Under the pieces are notes generated by a model, which did not search any database, was not told the DNA's origin, and saw only the letters and a program-made list of their open reading frames with translations. Both the position numbers and the translations under genes were made by a program. This document shows positions 42,939-53,000 of a DNA stretch of 64,000 nt, piece after piece. Every line of letters begins with the position of its first letter. The first letter of the stretch is position 1. Origin of the DNA: an uncultured Planctomycetaceae bacterium (lineage in GTDB: Bacteria; Planctomycetota; Planctomycetia; Planctomycetales; Planctomycetaceae); the NCBI GenBank assembly GCA_903861195.1, contig CAIOTJ010000033.1:37637-101636 (forward strand). The letters run 5' to 3'.

Positions 42939-45473
42939 TCAAAGATCTGTATCCGCCGATCCCTCGGCATCCCCCGCCTGGGCCGTCAACTTTTCAAATG
43001 CCTCCAGCCGGGACCGCAGGTCTCGGGCGGCCCCATCCAGGAACGCCAGGCGGTTCGACTTCAGCAGCGACTCCAATTTCTCGAGGCAGGTGTGCGCCTG
43101 TGCTGTTTCGCCCTGCCGAAGGTGCCATTCAATCCATTGAATCGCAAGGTGACAGTCTCCCGGAAGTTGTCTCTCGGCCGCCGCCAGCAACGGGAGTGCC
43201 GCGTCGGGATTGTCCTCTTGGATCGCCAACGCCGCTGCGGCGATCTCCAGCAGGCCGGGGGACGGGATGCGTGACTTTGCGGCCTGGAGAACTTCGAGGG
43301 CCGCGTGTCGCCTGCCCATTCGCAACAGGGCAATCACCTGGCGAAAAGGGCCAATGGGATCGAACGGCAGCAGCTCGGCCAATCGGGTGCCATACTGCTC
43401 AGAAAGAGAGAAGTTGCCCGCATCGAACTGCAAGGCGGCCAGCGACATCAAGGCGGCCGGGAAGTCGGGTTCAGCCTGATTCAGAGACTCCAAACGCTCC
43501 ACCGCCTGTTGGGTTTGTCCCGTCAGGGAGAGTGCCAGGGCGGCGGCATTCTGCAGCGCGGGGTTTTTACGCTGGCTCGCCGGGGCTGCGTCAAACTCCC
43601 GGACAACGGCGGCGTACTCACCCCGACTGAACAGCGTGTTGATCCTGTGGTGCAGCCGATCTTTTCGCAACAACCGAATCAGCCAGACCCCCACCCAAAC
43701 GATTAGCAGGCAGATCCCCAGCGTGGCTGCCACATCGCTGGCGGGATGATTGAACCAGCCCGGTGCCTGAATCAGAAAGAGGCCCACACCCGGAAGCAAC
43801 ACCCTCCAGCCGAACTGCCTGAGCCAGTGGATGGGGTTGCTGGAGAATCGCCGAGCCTGCAAACGACGTGCTTGCTGACGCCGCAGGCGGTGCGTCGCGA
43901 CAAACGGCAGCAGCAGGGGGCCGGTGGCCAAAGCGAGCCAGGCAATCATCACCGCTTGGGCACTCTGAGGCGAGGTTTGCAGTTGCCACAATCCCCATGT
44001 CAGAGTACCGAGCCACAGGACGAACATCAGCCATCCCAGCCGTCGGATGCGCCGCACCTGGGATTCGTCGGACAACGACAGCCGTTCGCCCGCCAGGTGC
44101 TTCAGGCGGGCAATTCGGCTGACCAACGGAGGATGGGTGGCCGAGGCGTAAAACAGGGCAGAGAGCCAACCTTCATTGGGAATCGGCAGCAGTGCATGAA
44201 TTTTCTCCAGGGCCGAGATCATCGCCTGCGGGTTCACCGCCAGGGCGGCCCGTCGATCACAGTCGAATTCCAGCGGACGTGAGACCAGCCGATTCAACCC
44301 GACGAACACCAGCAGGCCCAGTCCCCAGGCGACGCCCAGTCCCCACGGTGACCCGAAGCAGGCGGCCACAGCAGCCAGGGGTAGCAACGGAGCGAAGAGC
44401 CACAACGACCCATTGGCGAGGTGCGCCAGTTCGTGCGAAAGAATCGCATCGGCCTCGGCAGAGGACAACCGGTTGAAGATTCCATCGGTCACCACAACTT
44501 GTGGGGCCGACAGTGAGCCGGCAAACGCCAGCGCCAGTTGGTTGTCGGTGGCCGACCGCCAGAGCCGGATCTTCGGCGGCGAGATTCTCATTCGGTTGGA
44601 CAGATGTTCGATGCGCGCGACAACATCCGGATCGTCAACCAGGGGGAGCGGCTGCTTGTCGGCAAGTTGAATGGGAGGCCGCAAGGAGGCGCTGAGCCCG
44701 GTCACGGACAGGAGGGTCCCTAAGCCGAGCACCAGCCAGAGTTCGGTGGAAGAAGCGTCGAGCAAACCCCACCAGGAAGAAATGAGGGTTGGCCACAGAC
44801 ACATTGCCGCCAGGATTGCCGAGACAAACCACAGACGTTTTTGGGACCCATTCACATCCCGGGTCGCCTGTGCTCCAGTCGACACCAGTACGACCCACAG
44901 CACCCCCCAGCCCATCAGCAGCAGTAGGGACCATGTTGCCCCCTGCCAGGCGCCGAGGAGAGATCGCAGCGCCGTCCCCAGTGAGAAGAGCAGGCTGGGG
45001 GAACCACTTCCAGCGCGCGATGGCGTAGCGGCTGCGTCAGGCCAACCGGGCTGCGGGACGGGCAACTGCGCGAGTCGCGCCTGGAGCGCGACTGCCTCCG
45101 GCTGATTCGGTACCAGTTGAAGCGCCTCGTTGACATCGTCCCCCGCCGCCGAGAGGTTTCCCAATTCCCAGTGGATCCAGGCCCGTGCTGCCAATTGCGC
45201 GGCAAATTCCCGTACCCCGGAGCCATCTGGCGGCAGCGATCGTCGTTTTTCTCCAGACAGCTCTGGATCGAGCCGTGTCGGATGTTCGAGCAGCTCCTGT
45301 TCGACCGGAGACAACACATCGTCCGCGTCCTCGTCCTCAGGATCCGACTCGACAGCCCCGGCCGGGGCCCCACGTTCCTGGGCCAGGCTGCGCGTCGGGG
45401 CCGCCAGCCAGAGCGTGCTGCCGATCACCAGCAGTGCGGCCAACCGACTCGATCGCGCGGCGGTCAGGATCAC
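42939..45473 (-). CDS. M48 family membrane metalloprotease with TPR-like C-terminus
   Basis: An 844-residue protein. It has a signal (LAALLVIGSTLWLAAPTRSL), a 110-residue TPR-like segment, several membrane helices and an M48 peptidase core with the zinc motif H347-E-L-A-H351 (SHELAHLANGS) plus FDCDRRAAL downstream as the third-ligand Glu/Asp region. More helices follow, and then a long TPR-like helical tail (ALQNAAALALSLTGQTQQAVERLESLNQAEPDFPAALMSLA). The GTG at 45473 overlaps the sulfatase stop as GTGA and begins the signal; ATGs at 45503 and 45515 are alternatives. Probably an HtpX/Ste24-like protease of the membrane. Confidence 0.85.
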   Translation of the reverse strand: MILTAARSSRLAALLVIGSTLWLAAPTRSLAQERGAPAGAVESDPEDEDADDVLSPVEQELLEHPTRLDPELSGEKRRSLPPDGSGVREFAAQLAARAWIHWELGNLSAAGDDVNEALQLVPNQPEAVALQARLAQLPVPQPGWPDAAATPSRAGSGSPSLLFSLGTALRSLLGAWQGATWSLLLLMGWGVLWVVLVSTGAQATRDVNGSQKRLWFVSAILAAMCLWPTLISSWWGLLDASSTELWLVLGLGTLLSVTGLSASLRPPIQLADKQPLPLVDDPDVVARIEHLSNRMRISPPKIRLWRSATDNQLALAFAGSLSAPQVVVTDGIFNRLSSAEADAILSHELAHLANGSLWLFAPLLPLAAVAACFGSPWGLGVAWGLGLLVFVGLNRLVSRPLEFDCDRRAALAVNPQAMISALEKIHALLPIPNEGWLSALFYASATHPPLVSRIARLKHLAGERLSLSDESQVRRIRRLGWLMFVLWLGTLTWGLWQLQTSPQSAQAVMIAWLALATGPLLLPFVATHRLRRQQARRLQARRFSSNPIHWLRQFGWRVLLPGVGLFLIQAPGWFNHPASDVAATLGICLLIVWVGVWLIRLLRKDRLHHRINTLFSRGEYAAVVREFDAAPASQRKNPALQNAAALALSLTGQTQQAVERLESLNQAEPDFPAALMSLAALQFDAGNFSLSEQYGTRLAELLPFDPIGPFRQVIALLRMGRRHAALEVLQAAKSRIPSPGLLEIAAAALAIQEDNPDAALPLLAAAERQLPGDCHLAIQWIEWHLRQGETAQAHTCLEKLESLLKSNRLAFLDGAARDLRSRLEAFEKLTAQAGDAEGSADTDL

Positions 45474-46936
45474 GGCGCAGGGAAGTACTTCTCGATGATC
45501 CATGCGGGCTGCCATGGGTCGGGTTGCCGCGGTTCGGCGGTGAGGTCGATCGGCAGGGGGGGCTGGTTGGTCTCGGGAATGGTCACCTGATCGCCGACCT
45601 GCGTCTGCCAGCGCGTCATCAGCGATTTCAGGCGGATCAGAGTCGCCTCTTGTTCGGGCTGCTCCGCCAGATTCACCCGTTCGTCGGGATCCCGCTCGAG
45701 ATCGAAGAGTTGCAGATGGTTTTGGTCGGGGTAGGCAATCAACTTCCAGCGCCGGTCCCGCACAGCGCGCTGTACGCCAAGGTAGGGCAAAAAGACCGAA
45801 TCCCGCACCTCTTGCCGCTCACCAGTCCACAGCGGCCGCAGGCTGTGACCGTCGAGATCGTCGGGTGCTGCCACTCCACAGACCTCACAGAGGGTCGGAA
45901 ACAGATCGAGCAAGTAGGTAAAGGCGAAGGACGACTGCCCGCGCGGCACACCCGGCCCGGAGATCACCAGCGGCGTCCGCAGGCTGTGTTCGAAGACACT
46001 CTGCTTGCCCAGCAATCCATGGCTTCCCAGGGCCAAACCATTGTCGGCGGCATAGACCACGAGCGTGTTGTTCAACTGACCACTGTCTTCCAGAGCGGCC
46101 AACACCCGGCCGATCTGTTGGTCCAGATGCGAGATCAGGCCGTAATAGTCGGCCAGTTGCTCCCGGATGACCGACTCGGTGCGGGGCCACGCCGCCAGCA
46201 CCTCATCCCGTCCGCGTACAAACCCGTTGTCAAACGGGAATTGCGGGGCGAAATTCGTGGGAAGGGGAGGAGGTTGGCGGGCATACCGATCCCGAAACTC
46301 TTCGGGAGGCTGGCGGGGATCATGCGGCGCCGTGAACGCCACATAGCAGAAAAAGGGATGCGACCGATCGTGGGTCTTCAGAAAGTCGATGGCGGTGTCG
46401 GCGAACAACTCGGTCGAAAACTGACTCGCAGTCTCGGACATGCTCCAGGTCCCATCGGCATTTCGCGACTGGACCGGAACCTGCGTGTGGTCACTCATCC
46501 CCCCGAACATGATGTTGCGGGCCCGCTGGAACCCCCGCGCGCACGAAGCCTCGCCGTTGTGCCACTTCCCGGTGGCGAACGTCGCATATCCCTGCTGGCC
46601 GAGGATCTCCGGCAGCAGAACTGAGTCTCCCATGGTCCGGGCGTCGATCCGGAACCACGTTTTGCCGGTCATCAGCATCGCCCGGCTCGGGACACAGACC
46701 GCACCACTGTTGCTGCCGAAGGTGTAGTTGCGCCGGAAACTGAAACCCCGGTTCACCAGTGCGTCGAGATGCGGGGTGTCGATGTGAGGATTGCCATGGC
46801 CGGCGATCGTGTCGGCCCGCTGGTCGTCGGCGAACAGAAACAGAATGTTGGGCCGTTCCGCCGCGACGCCAGTTGTCACAGCCGTTTGCATCAGCACCAG
46901 CAACGCGAACCAGACTCGCCAACCCGTTGCAATCAT
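45470..46936 (-). CDS. Type I sulfatase (first of pair, downstream)
   Basis: A 488-residue secreted sulfatase. Signal peptide (VWFALLVLMQTAVTTGVA, A), metal-binding start NILFLFADDQRADT, and the formylglycine motif C81VPSR (AVCVPSRAMLMTG), whose Cys must be oxidised to be active. Later motifs include GKWHNG and the DNG strand (VVYAADNGLALGSHGLLGK). It hydrolyses sulfate esters of polysaccharides in the periplasm or outside. It lies 17 bases after the second sulfatase and overlaps the M48 gene by four bases. Specificity cannot be read from the sequence. Confidence 0.92.
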   Translation of the reverse strand: MIATGWRVWFALLVLMQTAVTTGVAAERPNILFLFADDQRADTIAGHGNPHIDTPHLDALVNRGFSFRRNYTFGSNSGAVCVPSRAMLMTGKTWFRIDARTMGDSVLLPEILGQQGYATFATGKWHNGEASCARGFQRARNIMFGGMSDHTQVPVQSRNADGTWSMSETASQFSTELFADTAIDFLKTHDRSHPFFCYVAFTAPHDPRQPPEEFRDRYARQPPPLPTNFAPQFPFDNGFVRGRDEVLAAWPRTESVIREQLADYYGLISHLDQQIGRVLAALEDSGQLNNTLVVYAADNGLALGSHGLLGKQSVFEHSLRTPLVISGPGVPRGQSSFAFTYLLDLFPTLCEVCGVAAPDDLDGHSLRPLWTGERQEVRDSVFLPYLGVQRAVRDRRWKLIAYPDQNHLQLFDLERDPDERVNLAEQPEQEATLIRLKSLMTRWQTQVGDQVTIPETNQPPLPIDLTAEPRQPDPWQPAWIIEKYFPAP

Positions 46937-46953
46937 GCCTTGTCCTGCTTTGA

Positions 46954-48459
46954 TCAGCGAATCTTTTGGTCGGGAAGCTGGGGCTTGATTCCCTCGTCCC
47001 GGGGCATTTGATCGGTCTGGGCCGTGAGCCCTTCCTCGGCCAGCAACGCTTCCAATTGAGCCTGCAATTCGGCCCGCTTGGCAACATATCGCGGATCGTC
47101 CGCCAGGTTCCGCCGTTCTTCCGGATCCTGAGTGAGGTGGTACATTTCCGCACGGTGCCGGTCGGGCTGCGCATCGCCATGCGGATAGCGGATGAACTTC
47201 CAGTCGGACGTGCGAATCCCCCGCACATTGGGGGTGTAGGGAAACTGTCGTTCGTAGTTGTACGCGTAGAACCACGCTCGCCGCCATTCGGGATCGCCCC
47301 CATTGACCAAGCGGCACCACGAGCGTCCCGCGATCTCGGCCAGTGGCTCGGCGCGGCACAGTTCGAGAACCGAGGGGGCCAGATCCAAAGTCAAAACCTG
47401 CTGATGTTCAACCACTCCCCGGGGTAGCCCGGGACCACTGGCGATCAGCGGGATCCGGATACTGGGTTCGTGCATCGTCCGCTTGTCGACCATGCCATGC
47501 TCTCCCTGCAGCAGGCCATTGTCGCCCGAGAAGATCACGATCGTGTTGTCGAGTTGCCCCGACTCTCGCAGGAACCCGAGCAGTCGCCCGACGCTGTCAT
47601 CGATGCTCAGCACCGTGCCCCAGTAGGCGTGCACCATGTTCTCGAAATCCCGTACCGCCTCGGGGCGCCGGTCGGGAAACTTCTTCCGCCATTCAAACAG
47701 CGGGCCATAGATCCCATGCCAGGTGTCGAGCCGTTGCGTAATCCAGCGCGGTTTGTCCTCCAACGCGAAGGCACTCTCAGGGTAGGGGACCGCTATCCCG
47801 TCGAAGGCATGAGCGTACTTCTCTTCAGGTTGGTAGAACGAATGCGGGGCCTTATGGCCGAGACAGAGGGCCCAGGGCCCGTCACGCGGCTGGGCCTCCA
47901 GCCATTCGAGCGCCAGGTCGGTGACCACGGTGGTGTAATATCCTGGCTTTTTGACCCGGCTGGTTCCGTTCAGGTTCCATTCGGTATCGAAGTATTTCCC
48001 CTGCCCTCGATGGGTGACGAACCAGTCGAACCCGGGCCGGGGCTCATCGTTGTCTTCTCCCATGTGCCATTTGCCCAGGTAGGCTGTGCGGTATCCGGCC
48101 GACTTCAGCCGGGCGGGCCAGTGGACAGCCTGTGGCGGGAGTTCGGTGAAATTGTCCCGTACCCGGTGCCGATGGGCATGCTGGCCGGTCAACAGCGAAG
48201 CGCGGCTCGGGGAGCAGAGCGAGGTGGTGCAGAATGCATTGGCAAAACGCACTCCGCGTGTCGCCAGCGCGTCGATCGCAGGTGTGCGAACCTGCGGCGA
48301 TCGATAACACCCCAGCGCGTCGGTCCGCAGGTCATCACAGAGGATGAACAACACGTTCGGGCGGTCGGCTCCCGGGACCAGACGTCCCCATCCCAGCAGA
48401 GCGGCTGTCAGCCAACCGAGTTGCCAGGTCTTTTGGATCCACGCGCTGCAACGTCCCAT
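46954..48459 (-). CDS. Type I sulfatase (second of pair, upstream)
   Basis: A 501-residue secreted sulfatase: signal region (TWQLGWLTAALLGWGRLVPG), NVLFILCDDLRTDALGCY, the formylglycine motif C82SPSR (TTSLCSPSRASLLTGQ), YLGKWHMGED and IFSGDNGLLQGEHGMVDKRTMHEPSIRIPLI. The ATG at 48459 has GGGGAAGCGAG upstream; the frame to 48507 adds a basic stretch unlike a signal. It differs clearly from its neighbour, so the pair is not a recent duplication. A formylglycine-generating enzyme is needed but not encoded here. Confidence 0.92.
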   Translation of the reverse strand: MGRCSAWIQKTWQLGWLTAALLGWGRLVPGADRPNVLFILCDDLRTDALGCYRSPQVRTPAIDALATRGVRFANAFCTTSLCSPSRASLLTGQHAHRHRVRDNFTELPPQAVHWPARLKSAGYRTAYLGKWHMGEDNDEPRPGFDWFVTHRGQGKYFDTEWNLNGTSRVKKPGYYTTVVTDLALEWLEAQPRDGPWALCLGHKAPHSFYQPEEKYAHAFDGIAVPYPESAFALEDKPRWITQRLDTWHGIYGPLFEWRKKFPDRRPEAVRDFENMVHAYWGTVLSIDDSVGRLLGFLRESGQLDNTIVIFSGDNGLLQGEHGMVDKRTMHEPSIRIPLIASGPGLPRGVVEHQQVLTLDLAPSVLELCRAEPLAEIAGRSWCRLVNGGDPEWRRAWFYAYNYERQFPYTPNVRGIRTSDWKFIRYPHGDAQPDRHRAEMYHLTQDPEERRNLADDPRYVAKRAELQAQLEALLAEEGLTAQTDQMPRDEGIKPQLPDQKIR

Positions 48460-48563
48460 CTCTCGCTTCCCCGGCAGTGCCTCACGTCTTGGTCTCCAGC
48501 GACACACCAGCTTTGATTGTATCCGGATGTTTACTGGAAGTGAACTGGAGGTCTGGAGGAAGT

Positions 48564-49499
48564 TCAGGGTTTTGGCCGAGGGAGAGCTGGAGGGGGCCCC
48601 GCAAGGGCCGGGTCGGCAGGGCTGAGATCCGGCCAGTCGTGCTGGTATTCGACCTGCACCAGATAAAGCCCCTCAGCCGGGGCGGTCGCACCCGCCAGAT
48701 TGCGGTCTTGAGCAGCGAGGATGCGGGCGACGTCGGCGGCGGTCCAGCGTCCGCGCCCGACGTTCACAAGGGTGCCGGTAATGCTGCGGACCATGTTGTA
48801 GAGAAAGCCATCCGCGGCAATCTCGAGGCAGACCAGCGAGTCATCACGAGCGGCAGTCGAAGGGGATGAATCGACACGGGGAATCGCGAACGGGCGCCAC
48901 GCGTCCCACAGGGGTTGGCGGAACAGTTTCAGTTCATGGATGGTACGGACACTGGTGGTCTTGTTGGGCCACTCGGTTTCGAAGCAACGGAAGTCATGCG
49001 TTCCCAGCAAGTGGTGGGCGGCGGCCTGCATCGCCTCCACATCGAGACGGCGCTTCAGCCACCAGCAGCGGTTTTGCAGAAAGGGAACTGGTTGTGGCGC
49101 GTTGTGAATGAGATACCGGTAGCGTTTCCAGCGGGCGGCGAAGGTGGCATGAAACTCCGGCAGCGCCTCCCACGACTGCAGCAGCTGGATTTCGCGGGGA
49201 AGATGGGTCTGCAGGGCGGCGGCGAATTGCGCGGGGGGAATCGGGCTGCCGCTGTAGAAGTTGGCGACCTGTCCCAGGGCATGGACGCCCGAGTCAGTCC
49301 GTCCCGCGGAATACACGGTGACCGACTCTCCCGTCAGCTTGAGAATCGCCTTTTGCAAGGCCGCCTGGATCGTTGGGCCATTGGGCTGCACCTGCCAGCC
49401 GCAGAACGCAGTCCCGTCGTAGGCCAGCCGCAGCGCAATGTTGCGACCGGTGGGGATCTGTCGGGAGGAAGCTCCGCGACCCGGCGACGTCAGTTCCAT
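48564..49499 (-). CDS. truA: tRNA pseudouridine synthase A
   Basis: A 311-residue TruA, making pseudouridine at positions 38-40 of the tRNA anticodon stem-loop. The catalytic Asp69 lies in SAGRTDSGVHALGQVANF. Other family motifs are IALRLAYDGTAFCGWQ and FLYNMVRSITGTLVNVGRG. A somewhat long N-terminus and Pro-rich C-terminus exceed the E. coli enzyme (270). The ATG overlaps the end of the YqgE/AlgH gene by ten bases. Confidence 0.93.
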   Translation of the reverse strand: MELTSPGRGASSRQIPTGRNIALRLAYDGTAFCGWQVQPNGPTIQAALQKAILKLTGESVTVYSAGRTDSGVHALGQVANFYSGSPIPPAQFAAALQTHLPREIQLLQSWEALPEFHATFAARWKRYRYLIHNAPQPVPFLQNRCWWLKRRLDVEAMQAAAHHLLGTHDFRCFETEWPNKTTSVRTIHELKLFRQPLWDAWRPFAIPRVDSSPSTAARDDSLVCLEIAADGFLYNMVRSITGTLVNVGRGRWTAADVARILAAQDRNLAGATAPAEGLYLVQVEYQHDWPDLSPADPALAGPPPALPRPKP

Positions 49500-50056
49500 T
49501 GGGGATTCGAGATCCCGCCGGGAACCGCGGGATTCAACTCCTGGTATTCGCTTACCGCCCGTTCCCAGAGGGAATAGACATCGGAGGTGAAGACATGCTC
49601 GAGGCGGGCCGGCAAGACCATCCAGTCTTTGCGGCGCAGTTCCCGTTCGAGCTGGCGCGGTCCCCAGCCGGCGCAGCCCAGAAACATGCGGAACCGCACG
49701 TTGTCGTGGTCATCGGCCAATTGGTCAAGAATCGAGCGGAAGTCATCGGGACCGGCCCCCAGAAACAGCCCCGGCAGCACCTCATTGTCGTCGTTGCGCA
49801 GTCCGTCGAAGCTGTGCAGCACAAAGAGTGCCTGAAGTTCAACAGGGCCGCCCCGGAAGATGAGATCCCCGCGATCGGGGATCTCGACGTAGGACGCCAG
49901 GACGTCGACCACCTTGTTGCGTGTGGGACAGTTCAGCACGACCCCCATCGCTCCGTCCTGGTTGTGCTCGAGGATGAGCACAACCGACTGGAAGAAGTTT
50001 GGATCGCGCAACCGGCGTCCGGCGATCAGCAGGTGGGAACGCAAAGACTTGGGCAT
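49490..50056 (-). CDS. YqgE/AlgH (UPF0301) family protein
   Basis: A 188-residue protein of the UPF0301 family: HLLIAGRRLRDPNFFQSVVLILEHNQDGAMGVVLN at the start, LIFRGGPVE in the middle, and RMFLGCAGWGPRQLERELRRKDWMVLPA near the end. Biochemical role is unknown in all bacteria. It lies 34 bases after secDF and overlaps truA, so it probably belongs to the secDF transcript. Confidence 0.92.
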   Translation of the reverse strand: MPKSLRSHLLIAGRRLRDPNFFQSVVLILEHNQDGAMGVVLNCPTRNKVVDVLASYVEIPDRGDLIFRGGPVELQALFVLHSFDGLRNDDNEVLPGLFLGAGPDDFRSILDQLADDHDNVRFRMFLGCAGWGPRQLERELRRKDWMVLPARLEHVFTSDVYSLWERAVSEYQELNPAVPGGISNPQWN

Positions 50057-50090
50057 GTTCTAGGGCCCGCTGAAACGGCCCGCGGTCCTG

Positions 50091-53000
50091 TCAAGCCGCC
50101 TCGGGACGGGGCTCGGCCTTCCGCTTCGCCGGGACCGGGTTCTCGCCAAACCGGTTCATGAACCACAACACCAGCGGGCTGGCGATGTAGACCGTGCTGT
50201 ACGTTCCGGCGATCGCTCCAATCACCATGCAGAACGCGAAGCCATGGATCCCCTCGCCACCCAGGGCATACAGGATGATCACGGTCAGCAGTACGGTCAG
50301 GGCGGTCAGAATTGTCCGGCTCAGGGTCTGGTTGACGGTCTCGTTGATCATCTCCTTCGTGATTTCCGGATTCTTCCCGCGGACTTCCCGAAGGCGGTCG
50401 AAGATCACGATGGTGTCGTTGATCGAGTACCCGACGATTGTCAGGAAGGCGGCGATCATCGGCATGTTGATCTTGAAGTCGGTCAACTGGAACAGTCCGG
50501 CGATCGGGGTGCGTGACAGGTACGAGCAGATCGCCACCATCGCCAGAGTCACGAGTACGTCGTGCGCGAGGGCGACCACGGCGGCGAGGCCGAAGATGAT
50601 GTTGTCGAACCGGAACCAGACATAGGCCACGATGGCGATCAGGCTGGCGAGGATCGCCATCAGCGCCGACCACTTCGCTTCGTCGGCCACCGAGCTTTCA
50701 AAGCTGGTCACCTCATCAAACACCGGCTCGTTGTTCATCTCAGTGGCAATTGCCGAGAGTGCCCCTCGCAAATCCTCGGGGCTCACGACCTTGCTGACCT
50801 TCAACTCGATGTCCGAGTAGGTCTTCGAACGGTTGCCGGTCGTCTGCAGTCCGCTTCCCGACTTCCCTTCAAGGGACAGCAGCGAATCGCTGCGGCCATA
50901 CTTCGAGCCGGTGGTGCCTTCCCCCGCCGGAATCGCCGACAGCTTCCGCTCAATCAGGTTGGCGAGGGTTGCCGGAGCAATCTCCGAGGCCCGCGTTGGT
51001 TTTCCCGAGGGATCGGCAAATGACAGAGTCACACGCTGACCGCCGGCGAACTCATCCGCAGACGTCGTGTTCTCCTCGTCGTCCGGTTTGGGGGCCGCAG
51101 CAATCTCGGACAATTCCCCCGGCTTCATGGTCCGTCGAACCAACTCGCCCTGGAAGGCCGAGCTGACTTTCTTCTCGATCTCCGGGACCGGCAGCATCGC
51201 GTCGGTCTCACTGGCGAGCCGGAACCGGAAGAAGGTTCCCGCCGGAATGTCGGCCGACGGGCTCAACTCTTCCACAGTGATGTTCTTGGTTCCAAAGGCC
51301 GTCTCCAACCGCTCTCGAACGCTCTCGGTTTGCTGGGGCTTCTCGAACTGCATGGTGACCGAAGTCCCCCCCATGAAGTCAATGTCGTAGTTGCGGGTTC
51401 CCCGGGCGAAGAAGCAACCGAGGCCGACCAGAATCAGGGCCAGCGACGCCACAATCGCGATCTTCTGCTTGCCGACGAAATCGATATTCGTCTTGCCAAT
51501 CGCGTTCATGAAGTTGACTTTGGTCAGCACCCGAGACCGCTCGAGGATGTTGAACAGCAGCCGGCTGCAGTAGACCGCCGTGTAGAGGTTCACCACCAAC
51601 CCGATGAACAGCGAGATGGCGAATCCCTTCACCTGCTCGGTGCCGATCACATACAGGATCAGGGCGGTCAAAAGTGTGGTGATGTTCGAGTCGAAGATCG
51701 CCACAAACGCCTTGTCGAACCCGTTGTGAATCGCCATTCGCAAACTGGCGCCGCGTTCCAATTCCTCCCGCATGCGTTCGTAAATCAGCACGTTCGCATC
51801 GACCGCCATACCGGCACTCAAGACCAGCCCGGCGAGGCCCGGCAGAGTGAAGGCCGCCTTCAGATAGACCATTGCCGCCACGATGAACAGCAGGTTCATC
51901 AGCAGGGCGATATTCGCGATGATTCCAGCGGTCCGGTAATAGACCGCCATGAAGACCAACACCACCAGCGACGACACGATCAAGGCCAGACGCCCCTTGG
52001 ACTGCACGTCGGCCCCCAGGGTCGGGCTGATCGTGAATTCGCTGATCGGCTCGCTCTTGAGCGGAACAGGCAGGGCGCCGGCGTTCAGCACGTTCACGTA
52101 TTTCTGGACTTCGTCGAGGGTGAACCGGTCACTCTCGATGATTCCCTGCCGGTCGATCGGCGAGTTGATCGACGGGGCGGTCTGGACTTCGCCATTGAGC
52201 AGCACCGCCAGACGCCGCCGGGATCCATCCTGGCGGGGAGCGTTGCGCGAGGTCAGGCTGTAGAACCGGTAACCCCCTTCGAGATTGAAGCGGAAACCGA
52301 CAGCCGGCCCGCCACCCGAGTTCGCGGTCGTCACTTCGGCCCGCTGCAGGAAGTGACCGGTGACCCGCCGGTCTTCTGGCTCATAGACGACCAGAATCTC
52401 ACTGAACCCACGGGGCAGTCCGGCAATCTGCCGGACTGCGATTTCCGGATCGCCATCAAACTCGGTGTTGGGAATCTGGCGTCCCCGGGCATCGGTCGCC
52501 GGAGCGATCGGCACCCACTGGGCTTCGAGCTGACCAAACGGCACCTTCTTGGCGGGGTTGCCCAGAGCCTGGCGAATCAATTCGCCATGATCGCGCTGGT
52601 TTGCCAGGATGGCGAACTCCAGGCTTCCCAGCTCGGTGATTTCCTGCTTGATCTGTTCGACCACCGCCTGGTCGGCACCGGGCAGAATGATTTCAATCCG
52701 CTTTTCTCCCACCCGACGGATGACGATTTCCTTGGTGCCGTTGGGATTCACCCGCTTCATCACGGCCCCCACCATGCGGTCCATCAGGCCGTTATCAACG
52801 GTCACTTCATCGCCGCCGCCATCCCGGTCAGCCACTTCGTAGATCAGGTTGGTTCCACCGGCGAGATCAATCCCGAAGCTGAGGGCCTGCCGCCACCGGG
52901 ACGGGTCGAACGAGACCCGATTCACCACCTCGACGGGAGCCGCTTCCGTCTTCTCATCCGCCGTCCCCTTCTTCTTGGCAGCGACAGCGGGATCAACGAA

